Origin: CAVSRC01 sp963798195
GTDB taxonomy: Bacteria > Pseudomonadota > Alphaproteobacteria > Rhizobiales > Kaistiaceae
Assembly: GCA_963798195.1 (NCBI GenBank)
Contig: CAWCSF010000006.1
Span: 403,257-467,256, forward strand
Length of the DNA stretch: 64,000 bases
Direction of reading: 5' to 3'
The position numbers were made by a program, and so were the translations under genes. The notes beneath the pieces are model-generated. The model had not been told where the DNA came from, did not search any database, and was given only the letters and a program-made list of their open reading frames with translations. This document shows positions 10,519 through 21,285 of the stretch, one piece after another (within the stretch, counting starts at the first letter, position 1; every line of letters begins with the position of its first letter).

Positions 10519-11203
10519 ATGAACGAACGGCGCGACGGCCTCTACGGCAGGCGAAAGGGCAAGCCCCTGTCGCCGCGCCGCGCCGGCTTGATGGCGAACG
10601 ACTTCCAGCGCCTTGCGATCGACGTCGATGAACCGCCTCCCGTGGACGTCGCCACTCTGTTCGCGCACCGGCCAGCGCGGGTCTGTCTCGAAATCGGCTT
10701 CGGCGGTGGCGAACATCTCGTCGCTGCCGCGACCGCCGATCCGGACGCCGGCTTCATCGGCGTCGAGCCCTATCTCAACGGCATGGCGAATGCTGTCGCC
10801 GCCATCCACGACGCCGGCCTTGGCAATGTCCGCCTGTTCGACGGAGAGGCTTCGCGGCTGCTCGACTGGCTGCCCCCCGCGTCGCTGGCATCGGTCGACC
10901 TGCTCTATCCCGATCCCTGGCCGAAGAAGCGCCACTGGAAACGCCGCTTCGTCTCGGACGAGAACCTCGACCGGCTCGCCCGTGTGGTGCAATCGGGCGG
11001 AACCTTCCGCTTCGCAAGCGATATCCCGTCCTACGTCGAATGGACGCTGGGCCACGTCCTGCGCCATCCGATTGTTTGCATGGACGGCGGAGCGCGCCGA
11101 CGATTGGCGGTTGCCGTTTCCGGCCTGGCCGGGCACGCGCTACGAGGCCAAGGCGGTTGCCGCCGGCCGCAAGCCGACCTACCTCGCGTTCAGCCGGCGT
11201 TAA
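10519..11203 (+). CDS. trmB: tRNA (guanine-N7-)-methyltransferase TrmB (one frame shift)
   Basis: A Rossmann methyltransferase that makes m7G46 in tRNA. The SAM motif CLEIGFGGGEHLV and the family motif DLLYPDPWPKKRHWKRRFV are clear. The last 43 residues (WTAERADDW, then PAWPGTRYEAKAVAAGR) lie one frame on; a single extra G at about 11074 explains this. The N-terminus RRDGLYGRRKGKPLSP matches the alphaproteobacterial form. The gene lies between metK and rimP, its usual place. Confidence 0.92.
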
Positions 11204-11288
11204 GCCACACCGCCCGCCACGCCTTGCGTTTTGCCGGCCGACGGATTATATCCGCGCCATCTAATCTCAAACGATCGGTTTCGTTGGA

Positions 11289-11318
11289 GAGTGGGCCCTG
11301 CCGGACCCGCTCTTTTTT
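11289..11318 (+). terminator. Terminator-like hairpin in the rimP leader
   Basis: GAGTGGG (11289-11295) pairs with CCCGCTC (11306-11312), one G-U pair included, and is followed by six T residues. It lies 86 bases after trmB and 32 bases before the rimP start, so it may end the trmB transcript or act as an attenuator for the rimP-nusA operon. A hairpin with the same shape precedes rimP in many alphaproteobacteria. Confidence 0.75.
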
Positions 11319-11350
11319 GTTACCCGAAGCCGCTCGGTGGAGGGACGTAC

Positions 11351-11948
11351 TTGTCGGAAGCCGACAACGAACCGCGCATCATTACCGAGACGGGTGTTGA
11401 CGCCCGCATCGCGCATATCGTCGAGCCCGTGATCGAGGGCCTCGGCTATCGGCTGGTGCGCGTCCGCCTGTCGGCGATGAACGGCGCCACGCTCCAGATC
11501 ATGGCCGAGCGGCCCGATGGTTCGATGACCGTCGAGGATTGCGAGACCGTGTCGCGCGACGTGTCGCCGGCGCTCGATGTCGAGGACCCGGTCGATCGCG
11601 CCTACAATCTCGAGGTCTCTTCGCCCGGCATCGATCGTCCGCTGGTCCGCCGTTCCGATTTCGAGCGCTGGGCCGGTCACGACGCCAAGATCGAACTGGC
11701 GCGCATGCTCGACGGGCGCAAGCGCTTCCGCGGCCGCCTGGCCGGCGTCGACGGCGATCATGTCGCGATCGACGTTCCGCGCGACGGCGGTGGCGAGCCG
11801 ACGCGCGTCCTGCTGCCGATTGCCGATCTCGGCGAGGCGCGGCTCGTGCTCACCGACGATCTCATTCGCGAATCTCTTTCGCGCCAGAAACACGCACGGC
11901 CCTGCAAAGGCCGACGCCCCGAACACCCCGGTCCATCAAGGAGACTGA
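11351..11948 (+). CDS. rimP: Ribosome maturation factor RimP (one frame shift near the end)
   Basis: A 30S assembly factor, the first gene of the rimP-nusA-ylxR-infB-rbfA block. Family motifs include EPVIEGLGYRLVRVRLS and SSPGIDRPLVRRSDFERWAG. The start is TTG 11351 with GGAGGG ten bases upstream. An extra T in the run at 11877-11879 pushes the reading into a frame that would overrun nusA. With it removed the protein ends with HGPAKADAPNTPVHQGD and a stop four bases before nusA. The Lsm-like C-terminal domain (RFRGRLAGVDGDHVAIDV) is complete. Confidence 0.92.
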
Positions 11949-11952
11949 ACCC

Positions 11953-13575
11953 ATGGCCGTCAGTGCAAACCGGCTCGAACTCCTCCAGATCGCCGACGCG
12001 GTTGCCCGCGAAAAGGCGATCGACCGCATGATCGTGGTCACCGCGATGGAGGATGCCATCCAGAAGGCGGCGCGCTCGCGCTACGGCTCGGAGACCGATA
12101 TCCGCGCCGAGATCAACCCGAAGACCGGCGAGATCAAGCTGCAGCGCCTGCTCAAGGTGGTCGACGCCATCGAGAACCCGGCGACCGACATCACCCTGGC
12201 CGACGCCCGCGTGCGCAACCCCGCCGCCCAGGCCGGCGACTTCATCGCCGAGCCGCTGCCGCCGATGGATTTCGGCCGCATCGCCGCCCAGTCCGCCAAG
12301 CAGGTCATCGTGCAGAAGGTGCGCGAGGCCGAGCGCGACCGCCAGTACGACGAATTCCACAACCGCATCGGCGAGATCATCTCCGGCCAGGTCAAGCGCG
12401 TCGAGTACGGCAACGTCATCGTCGATCTCGGCCGCGGCGAGGGCATCGTCCGCCGCGACGAGCTGATCCCGCGCGAGACCTTCCGCTACGGCGACCGCAT
12501 CCGCGCCTATATCTACGATGTCCGCCGCGAGCAGCGCGGTCCGCAGATTTTCCTGTCGCGCACCCACCCGCAGTTCATGTCGAAGCTCTTCGCGCAGGAA
12601 GTGCCGGAAATTTATGACGGCATCATCGAGGTGCGCTCGGTCGCCCGCGATCCGGGCTCGCGCGCCAAGATCGCCGTCATCTCGCGCGACTCTTCCATCG
12701 ATCCGGTCGGCGCCTGCGTCGGCATGCGCGGCAGCCGCGTCCAGGCGGTGGTCAACGAGCTTCAGGGCGAGAAGATCGACATCATTCCGTGGTCGCAGGA
12801 CGCCGCGACCTTCATCGTCAACGCACTGCAGCCGGCCGAGGTCGCCAAGGTGGTGCTCGACGAGGAAGCCGAGCGCATCGAGGTGGTCGTGCCCGACGAG
12901 CAGCTGTCGCTCGCCATCGGCCGCCGCGGCCAGAACGTGCGCCTCGCCTCGCAGCTCACCGGCTGGGACATCGACATCCTCACCGAGCAGGAAGAATCGG
13001 AGCGCCGCCAGAAGGAATTCCAGGAGCGCTCGCAGCTCTTCGTCACCGCGCTCGACGTCGACGAGGTGGTCGGTCAGTTGCTCGCCTCGGAGGGTTTTGC
13101 CTCCGTCGACGAAATCGCGTTCGTCGAGGGCGATGACCTCGCCTCGATCGAGGGCTTCGACGAGGAGACCGCGACCGAGCTTCAGACGCGGGCGCGGGAA
13201 TATCTGGAGAAGCTCGAGGCCGAGCAGGATGCCGAGCGCATCGCGCTGGGCGTCGAGGACGGTCTCAAGGAGATCCCGGGCATCACCACCGCCATGATGG
13301 TTGCGCTGGGCAAGGCCGACATCAAGACGGTCGAGGATTTCGCCGGCTCCGTGCCGGACGAACTGATCGGCTATGTCGAGCGCAAGGACGGCGAGGCAAA
13401 GCGCATTCCCGGCGCGCTCGATGGCTACGATCTGTCCCGCGCCGATGCCGAGGCCATGATCATGGCGGCGCGCGTCAAGGCGGGCTGGATCACGGAGGAA
13501 GACCTCCACAAGAACGATGAGCCCGAGGCCGGGGAGGCCGAGGCGGCCGAAGCCGCGCCGGCGCCCGTGGCCTGA
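11953..13575 (+). CDS. nusA: Transcription termination/antitermination factor NusA
   Basis: A 540-residue protein with an N-terminal RNA polymerase-binding domain, an S1 domain (GEIISGQVKRVEYGNVIVDL), two KH domains (GACVGMRGSRVQAV and LAIGRRGQNVRLASQLTGW) and two acidic C-terminal helix-hairpin repeats, ending in an E/A-rich tail. This long form with C-terminal repeats is usual in Proteobacteria. It is translated four bases after rimP. The frame is uninterrupted. Confidence 0.97.
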   Translation: MAVSANRLELLQIADAVAREKAIDRMIVVTAMEDAIQKAARSRYGSETDIRAEINPKTGEIKLQRLLKVVDAIENPATDITLADARVRNPAAQAGDFIAEPLPPMDFGRIAAQSAKQVIVQKVREAERDRQYDEFHNRIGEIISGQVKRVEYGNVIVDLGRGEGIVRRDELIPRETFRYGDRIRAYIYDVRREQRGPQIFLSRTHPQFMSKLFAQEVPEIYDGIIEVRSVARDPGSRAKIAVISRDSSIDPVGACVGMRGSRVQAVVNELQGEKIDIIPWSQDAATFIVNALQPAEVAKVVLDEEAERIEVVVPDEQLSLAIGRRGQNVRLASQLTGWDIDILTEQEESERRQKEFQERSQLFVTALDVDEVVGQLLASEGFASVDEIAFVEGDDLASIEGFDEETATELQTRAREYLEKLEAEQDAERIALGVEDGLKEIPGITTAMMVALGKADIKTVEDFAGSVPDELIGYVERKDGEAKRIPGALDGYDLSRADAEAMIMAARVKAGWITEEDLHKNDEPEAGEAEAAEAAPAPVA

Positions 13576-13604
13576 GCATGAAGTAGCGTGATGGGGAGAC
13601 CCCG

Positions 13605-14273
13605 GTGCCCGGCCGCAATGCGCCAACCGAACGGACATGCGTCGTCACCCGGCAGACCCTGCCGGTTGGCGAACTGATCCGTTTCGTCGTCGCGCCGGAC
13701 GGGTCCGTCGTCCCCGACCTGCGCCGTCGTCTGCCCGGTCGCGGCGTCTGGGTCACCGCCGAGGCCAGGCATGTGCGTCGGGCCGAGGAGAAGGGTCTGC
13801 TCGCCCGCGCCTTCGAGGGCGGCGCCGTAGTCGCTCCGGGCCTCGCCGAGCGGGTTGACGCGCTGCTGTTCGCTGCCGCCACCGGCGCCTTGTCCCTGGC
13901 GCGCAAGGCCGGGACGGTGGTTTCCGGCTTCGGCAAGGTAGAAACGGCGGTTTCCCGCGAAACGGTGCTTGCGGTGATCCACGCTTCCGACGCCGCGCCT
14001 GATGGGGTTGGCAAGCTCGATCAGGCCGCCCGGCGCCGTTTTGGCAGTGACGGATTGCCTAGCATTCGGTGCTTCGCGTCCCAGGAATTGGATTTGGCTT
14101 TTGGCCGGCCAAATGTGATACATGCTGCGGTGCTCGCCGGGCCGGCGAGCGATAATCTGCTGGCGCGGATTCGCGATCTCGACCGTTTTCGTGGTAACGG
14201 GCCCTCGCAAGGCGCCGCCGGCCGGCCAATCGACGCCCTTGATGGAATAACGACCCTGCCTGCAGGACCATAG
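13605..14273 (+). CDS. ylxR: YlxR-type RNA-binding protein (DUF448 with L7Ae-like domain)
   Basis: A 222-residue protein. The N-terminal YlxR domain contains ERTCVVTRQTLPVGELIRF and the GRGVWV motif. The second half (ALSLARKAGTVVSGFGKVE) resembles the L7Ae/S6e-like extension seen in alphaproteobacterial homologues. It lies between nusA and infB as in most bacteria. The start is GTG 13605 preceded by GGGGAG. The molecular role is not well established; YlxR binds RNA and has been linked to transcription control. Confidence 0.88.
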   Translation: MPGRNAPTERTCVVTRQTLPVGELIRFVVAPDGSVVPDLRRRLPGRGVWVTAEARHVRRAEEKGLLARAFEGGAVVAPGLAERVDALLFAAATGALSLARKAGTVVSGFGKVETAVSRETVLAVIHASDAAPDGVGKLDQAARRRFGSDGLPSIRCFASQELDLAFGRPNVIHAAVLAGPASDNLLARIRDLDRFRGNGPSQGAAGRPIDALDGITTLPAGP

Positions 14274-14279
14274 GAACGC

Positions 14280-16898
14280 ATGAGCGAGACGACGGACGAA
14301 AAGACGATCAGCGTGCCCAAGCGCACGCTTGGCCTCAAGCGCGGCGTCGAGCGGGATACCGTTCGGCAGAGCTTCTCGCATGGCCGCACCAACACCGTGC
14401 AGGTCGAGCGCAAGAAGCGCCGGATCGTCATGCCGGGCGAGCAGAAGGCCGAGCCCGCGCCACGGCCGCAAGCCGAAGCGAAGCCGGCAGCTCCGGTCCA
14501 GGCCGAGCCAGTTGCGCCGCCTCCGCCTCCCGTTGCGGAAAAGCCGGCCGCGCCGGCCAAGGCGCCACCGTCGAACCGCGCCGGCCTGGTTCTGCGCCAG
14601 CTCTCGTCCGATGAGATCGACGCCCGCGCCCGCGCCCTTGCCGATGCCAAGGTGCATGAGGCCGAGGAGCGCAAGAACGCCATCGATGCCGCCGCCCGCC
14701 GGGCTGCCGAGGCCGAACGCCTCGCCAAGGAGCAGTCCGAAGCGGACCGCCGCAAGGCGGAGGAAGATGCGCGCCACAAGGCCGAGGAGCACGCCCGCAC
14801 CCGCGCCGAGGAAGCCGCACGCCGCCGCTTCGGCGAAGCCGAGGCAAAGACAGCGGTTCCCGGCGAAGTCGCGCCCGCGCGTCCCGGTGCCAAGACCGTT
14901 CGCGAGACGCCGGAAGTCGAGGAGGACGATCGTCCCGGCGGCCTGCGCGGCCGCGTGAAGACGGCTGCCCGCGCGCCCGATCCCAAGCCGGTCAAGCGTG
15001 TCGACGATCGTCGCCGCGGCAAGCTCACCCTGTCCAACGCGCTCGACGATACCGAGCGGGCGCGTTCGCTCGCCTCGATCCGCCGTCGCCGCGAGCGCGA
15101 GCGCGCGCGCACCCACGAGACAGGTCCGCGCGAGAAGGTCGTCCGCGAGGTGACCGTTCCCGAGACGATCACGGTCCAGGAACTCGCCAACCGCATGGCC
15201 GAGCGCGCCGTCGACGTCGTCAAGCTGCTCATGAAGCAGGGCCAGCTCATCAAGGTGACCGACGTTCTCGACGCCGACACCGCGCAAATCATCGCCGAGG
15301 AGATGGGCCACACCGTGCGCCGCGTCGCCGAGGCCGACGTCATCGAGGGCCTGTTCGCCGCGCCGGCCGACGAAGCCGAACTCGAGCCGCGTCCGCCGGT
15401 GGTCACCATCATGGGCCACGTCGACCACGGCAAGACATCGCTGCTCGACGCCATCCGCCAGACCGACGTCGTCGCCGGCGAAGCGGGCGGCATCACGCAG
15501 CACATCGGCGCCTATCAGGTCGAGCGCGACGGTCACAAGATCACGTTCATCGACACGCCCGGCCACGCCGCATTCACCGCCATGCGCGCCCGCGGCGCCA
15601 GCGTCACCGACATCGTCATTCTGGTGGTTGCCGCCGATGACGGCGTCATGCCGCAGACCATCGAGGCGATCAATCACGCCAAGGCGGCCAAGGTTCCGAT
15701 CATCGTCGCCATCAACAAGATGGACAAGTCGGACGCCGACCCGCAGCGCGTGCGCACCGAGCTGCTCCAGCACGAAGTCTTCGTCGAATCGATGGGCGGC
15801 GACGTCCTCGACGTCGAGGTCTCCGCCATCAAGGGCACCAACCTCGACAAGCTGCTCGAGACCGTCCTGCTGCAATCGGAAGTGCTCGAGCTCAAGGCGA
15901 GCCCGCACCGCGCCGCCGAAGGCGCCGTCATCGAGGCCAAGCTCGACAAGGGCCGTGGTCCGGTGGCGACTGTCCTCGTCCAGAGCGGCACGCTCAAGAT
16001 CGGCGATATCGTCGTCGCCGGCGCCGCGTGGGGCAAGGTCCGCGCCCTCGTCAACGAGCGCGCACAGCAGCTGAAGGAGGCTGGCCCGTCGACTCCGGTC
16101 GAGGTGCTGGGCTTCCAGGATGCGCCCGAGGCCGGCGACCGTCTCGCGGTCGTCGATTCGGAAGCCCGCGCCCGCGAGGTCACCGACTATCGCGCCCGCC
16201 AGAAGCGCGAGAAGGCACTGGCCCGCAATACGGCGGCCCGCGGCTCGCTCGAGCAGATGATGAGCCAGCTCCAGGTGGCCGGGCAGAAGATCTTCCCGCT
16301 GGTCATCAAGGGCGACGTGCAGGGCTCGGTCGAGGCGATTTCGCAGGCGCTGGAAGCGCTCGGCACCGACGAGGTCGCCGTCCGCATCATCCATTCCGGC
16401 GTCGGCGGCATCACCGAGTCGGACGTGACGCTCGCCACCTCGTCCACCGCTGCGATCATCGGCTTCAACGTGCGCGCCAACAAGCAGGCGCGCGAGATCG
16501 CCGAGCGCGACGGCACTGAGATCCGCTACTACAACATCATCTACAACCTGGTGGATGACGTGAAGGCGGCGATGTCCGGCCTGCTCTCGCCCGAGCGGCG
16601 CGAGACCATGCTCGGCAATGCCGAGATCCTGGAGATCTTCGACATATCCAAGGTCGGCAAGATCGCCGGTTGCCGGGTCACCGACGGCACGGTCGAGCGC
16701 GGCGCCAACGTCCGCCTCATCCGCGACAACGTCGTCGTTCATGAAGGCAAGCTGTCGACCCTCAAGCGCTTCAAGGACGAGGTCCGCGAGGTGCCCGCCG
16801 GTCAGGAGTGCGGCATGGCCTTCGAGAAATACGAGGACATGCGCGTCGGCGACGTCATCGAGTGCTATCGCGTCGAGGAGATCGCGCGCTCGCTCTAG
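14280..16898 (+). CDS. infB: Translation initiation factor IF-2
   Basis: An 872-residue GTPase that brings fMet-tRNA to the 30S subunit. The long N-terminal part is charged and alanine/glutamate-rich (residues about 60-220). The IF2_N domain follows (ITVQELANRMAERAVDVVK), then the G domain with G1 MGHVDHGKTSL, G3 IDTPGHAAF and G4 AINKMDK, and the C-terminal domains ending in the KYEDMRVGDVIECY region. Only six bases separate it from ylxR. Confidence 0.97.
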   Translation: MSETTDEKTISVPKRTLGLKRGVERDTVRQSFSHGRTNTVQVERKKRRIVMPGEQKAEPAPRPQAEAKPAAPVQAEPVAPPPPPVAEKPAAPAKAPPSNRAGLVLRQLSSDEIDARARALADAKVHEAEERKNAIDAAARRAAEAERLAKEQSEADRRKAEEDARHKAEEHARTRAEEAARRRFGEAEAKTAVPGEVAPARPGAKTVRETPEVEEDDRPGGLRGRVKTAARAPDPKPVKRVDDRRRGKLTLSNALDDTERARSLASIRRRRERERARTHETGPREKVVREVTVPETITVQELANRMAERAVDVVKLLMKQGQLIKVTDVLDADTAQIIAEEMGHTVRRVAEADVIEGLFAAPADEAELEPRPPVVTIMGHVDHGKTSLLDAIRQTDVVAGEAGGITQHIGAYQVERDGHKITFIDTPGHAAFTAMRARGASVTDIVILVVAADDGVMPQTIEAINHAKAAKVPIIVAINKMDKSDADPQRVRTELLQHEVFVESMGGDVLDVEVSAIKGTNLDKLLETVLLQSEVLELKASPHRAAEGAVIEAKLDKGRGPVATVLVQSGTLKIGDIVVAGAAWGKVRALVNERAQQLKEAGPSTPVEVLGFQDAPEAGDRLAVVDSEARAREVTDYRARQKREKALARNTAARGSLEQMMSQLQVAGQKIFPLVIKGDVQGSVEAISQALEALGTDEVAVRIIHSGVGGITESDVTLATSSTAAIIGFNVRANKQAREIAERDGTEIRYYNIIYNLVDDVKAAMSGLLSPERRETMLGNAEILEIFDISKVGKIAGCRVTDGTVERGANVRLIRDNVVVHEGKLSTLKRFKDEVREVPAGQECGMAFEKYEDMRVGDVIECYRVEEIARSL

Positions 16899-16977
16899 GC
16901 GTTCGCGCGACTCCGTTTGAGCTGAGGGACCGCGATGACGGGTCCGATCGACGTGCGCCGTCCGAGTGCTCGCTGAC

Positions 16978-17373
16978 ATGGCAAAATCCACCTCCTCCCG
17001 CGGCCCGTCCCAGCGCCAGTTGCGCGTCGGCGAGCTGGTGCGTCATGCGCTGGCCGAAATCTTCCAGCGCGGCGAAGTGCATGATCCCGATCTCGAAGGC
17101 ATGTTGGTCACCGTGCCGGAAGTGCGCATGTCGCCGGACCTCAGGCTTGCCACCGCCTTCGTCATTCCGCTGGGCGGCAAGGGTGCCGACAAGCTCATCG
17201 CCACCCTGGACCGCAACAAGAAGTTTCTGCGTGGCGAGGTCGCCCATCGCATCGATCTGCGTTTCGCTCCCGAGTTGCGCTTCCGCCTCGACGAATCGTT
17301 TGCGGAAGGCGAGCGCATCGACAACCTGCTGCGTTCTCCCGACGTCAGGCGCGATCTCACCGATGACGAATGA
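16978..17373 (+). CDS. rbfA: Ribosome-binding factor A
   Basis: A 131-residue KH-fold 30S maturation factor. QRQLRVGELVRHALAEI at the start, VRMSPDLRLATAFV in the middle and LRFRLDESFAEGERID near the end match the family. ATG 16978 is used; the frame is open to GTG 16966 upstream, but homologues begin at the later codon. It belongs to the nusA-infB operon. Confidence 0.93.
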   Translation: MAKSTSSRGPSQRQLRVGELVRHALAEIFQRGEVHDPDLEGMLVTVPEVRMSPDLRLATAFVIPLGGKGADKLIATLDRNKKFLRGEVAHRIDLRFAPELRFRLDESFAEGERIDNLLRSPDVRRDLTDDE

Positions 17374-17417
17374 GAAGGCGGCGCCGCGCCTGCGGCAGAA
17401 GGAGCACGGCGGTCTGC

Positions 17418-18341
17418 ATGGCCAACCGTAAGAAGAAGGGCCGCGAGGTCACCGGCTGGCTGTGTCTCGACAAGGCCGTAGGGCTCACCTCGACCGGCGC
17501 GGTCGCTTCGGTGAAGCGCCTGTTCGGCGCAGCGAAGGTCGGTCATGCCGGCACGCTCGATCCGCTCGCATCCGGCGTGCTGCCGATTGCGCTTGGCGAC
17601 GCCACCAAGACCGTCCCCTTCGTCCAGGATGGGCGCAAAGTCTACCGCTTCACGGTGCGCTGGGGCGCCGAGACCGATAGCGACGATTCCGACGGCACGG
17701 TCACCGAAACCAGCGACGCGCGTCCGGATGCCGATGCCATCGCCGCGGTGCTGCCGGAATTCTCCGGTGAGATCATGCAGCGTCCGCCGGTCTATTCCGC
17801 GATCAAGATCGCCGGCCAGCGCGCCTACGATCTCGCCCGTGAAGGCGAGACGGTAACGCTGGAGGAACGGCCGGTATCGATCCATCGTCTGGTCCTCGCC
17901 GAAATGCCGGACCGCGATCACGCCACCTTCGATGCCGAGTGCGGCAAGGGCACCTATGTCCGCGCGCTCGCCCGCGATATCGGCCGTCGCCTCGGCTGCC
18001 TTGGTCACGTCGTCGCGCTCCGCCGCCTGGTGGTCGGGCCGTTCGACGCAAATCATGCGGTGACGGTGGAGCAGCTGATCACGGCCCGCGAGGAAGGCGA
18101 TGTCTTGTCGCTGGACCGCTTCCTGATGCCGCTTGGCGTGTCCCTCGGCGAGGTACCGGAGATCGCCGTCGGCGCCTCGGATGCCGCCCGCATCGGCCGC
18201 GGCCAGTCGGTACTGCTGCGCGGCCGCGACGCACCGGTCAGTACGGGGGTCGCCCATGCCACGTCTCAGGGCCAGACCATAGCACTCGGCGAGATAGCCG
18301 AGGGCCAGTTCCATCCGACCCGGGTATTTCACGCCGGCTAA
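17418..18341 (+). CDS. truB: tRNA pseudouridine-55 synthase TruB
   Basis: A 307-residue enzyme that makes pseudouridine 55 in the T loop of tRNAs. The N-terminal GWLCLDKAVGLTST, the catalytic aspartate in AKVGHAGTLDPLASGVLPI and KGTYVRALARDIG are all present. The start is ATG 17418, 44 bases after rbfA. A polycistronic message with rbfA is likely. Confidence 0.96.
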   Translation: MANRKKKGREVTGWLCLDKAVGLTSTGAVASVKRLFGAAKVGHAGTLDPLASGVLPIALGDATKTVPFVQDGRKVYRFTVRWGAETDSDDSDGTVTETSDARPDADAIAAVLPEFSGEIMQRPPVYSAIKIAGQRAYDLAREGETVTLEERPVSIHRLVLAEMPDRDHATFDAECGKGTYVRALARDIGRRLGCLGHVVALRRLVVGPFDANHAVTVEQLITAREEGDVLSLDRFLMPLGVSLGEVPEIAVGASDAARIGRGQSVLLRGRDAPVSTGVAHATSQGQTIALGEIAEGQFHPTRVFHAG

Positions 18342-18425
18342 GGCGGAAACATTAATAGAATCAACACGGTGCGGCCGCCCGCTTTTCGCTGGCAATCGCC
18401 CGTCCTTTCGGTCATATTCCGCCCG

Positions 18426-18456
18426 CTCGCCCTTGGCGGTTCAACCGCAAGGCGAG
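18426..18456 (+). promoter_or_regulatory. Long hairpin in the rpsO leader
   Basis: CTCGCC at 18426 pairs with GGCGAG ending at 18456, and the stem continues through TTG and GCGGT with two bulges to a small loop. It lies 84 bases before rpsO in the 199-base truB-rpsO gap. Autoregulation of S15 by leader RNAs is known in several phyla, including alphaproteobacteria, so a translational operator is plausible, though it could also help end the truB transcript. Confidence 0.45.
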
Positions 18457-18540
18457 TGTCCCGATCCCGACCGTGCTGGACGACATCCCGGCCCTGGCCG
18501 CAGGCATCGGCGGACTCAACACAAACAAAAAGGACACCCG

Positions 18541-18810
18541 ATGTCGATCACTGCCGAGCGCAAACAGGCGCTCATCAAGGAATACGCCAACGGCGCCACC
18601 GATACCGGCTCGCCCGAGGTTCAGGTTGCGATCCTCTCCGAGCGGATCGCCAATCTCACCGAGCACTTCAAGGGCCATAACAAGGACAATCACTCCCGTC
18701 GTGGCCTGCTGAAAATGGTGAGCACTCGTCGCAGCCTTCTCAACTACCTGCAGAAGACCGACGAGAAGCGCTACCAGACGATCATCGACCGCCTGGGCCT
18801 GAGGCGCTGA
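18541..18810 (+). CDS. rpsO: Ribosomal protein S15
   Basis: An 89-residue primary 16S rRNA-binding protein. TGSPEVQVAILSERI, KDNHSRRGLLKMVSTRR and LLNYLQKTDEKRY are the family signatures. AAAGGAC just before ATG 18541 is the ribosome binding site. As in other Proteobacteria, it is followed by pnp. Confidence 0.97.
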   Translation: MSITAERKQALIKEYANGATDTGSPEVQVAILSERIANLTEHFKGHNKDNHSRRGLLKMVSTRRSLLNYLQKTDEKRYQTIIDRLGLRR

Positions 18811-18882
18811 CGCGAGCGGGGTTTTGCGCGCGGCCTGAGTGGTCGCGCATCCCGACGCCAGATCAGCAGACAGGCTAGCTAG

Positions 18883-18905
18883 CGCGACGGCATGGGGCCG
18901 TCGCG
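18883..18905 (+). promoter_or_regulatory. Hairpin between rpsO and pnp
   Basis: CGCGACGGC and GCCGTCGCG form a perfect 9-bp stem with a 5-base loop. In E. coli the rpsO-pnp interval holds a double-stranded leader cut by RNase III, which lets PNPase control its own message. The position here fits that role, but the similarity is positional only. Confidence 0.45.
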
Positions 18906-18966
18906 GGACCGAACCGGACAAGCAAAGAGCCATGGCAGGATCGCCAGCCGCTTTCTCCTGAGTGCA

Positions 18967-19011
18967 GCAACGCCAGGAAAAGTGTGAAGCACCTTTTCCG
19001 TTCGGCATTGC
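18967..19011 (+). repeat. Rhizobial-type palindromic repeat in the pnp leader
   Basis: GGAAAAG (18976-18982) and CTTTTCC (18993-18999) form the core of a stem around GTGTGAAGC. Outer arms GCAACGCC and GGCATTGC extend it. The AAAAGTGTGAAGC core resembles a dispersed intergenic palindrome I recall from many rhizobial genomes. It lies 76 bases before pnp and would be part of its 5' leader. Confidence 0.55.
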
Positions 19012-19086
19012 GCCACAAGACCAGAGAGCGTCTCGCCGTCTTGCCCATGGCTCGTCTTGCGTGTCCGATGCAAGAAAGGAACTACC

Positions 19087-21226
<2,140 letters not shown>

Positions 21227-21247
21227 GCCACAAACGAATCGGATGCG

Positions 21248-21275
21248 AAACGGCCGGCCTTGCGCCGGCCGTTTT
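21248..21275 (+). terminator. Intrinsic terminator after pnp
   Basis: An 11-bp perfect stem (AAACGGCCGGC/GCCGGCCGTTT) with a CTTGC loop runs into TTTT. It lies 22 bases after the pnp stop and just before the end of the convergent L,D-transpeptidase gene, so it could serve both strands. Confidence 0.9.
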
Positions 21276-21285
21276 GCGTTGGGGC

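Noticed and set aside
13425..16991. A 1,188-codon leftward open frame opposite infB and ylxR
   Set aside because: It is antisense to well-conserved translation genes with no ribosome binding site or family motif.
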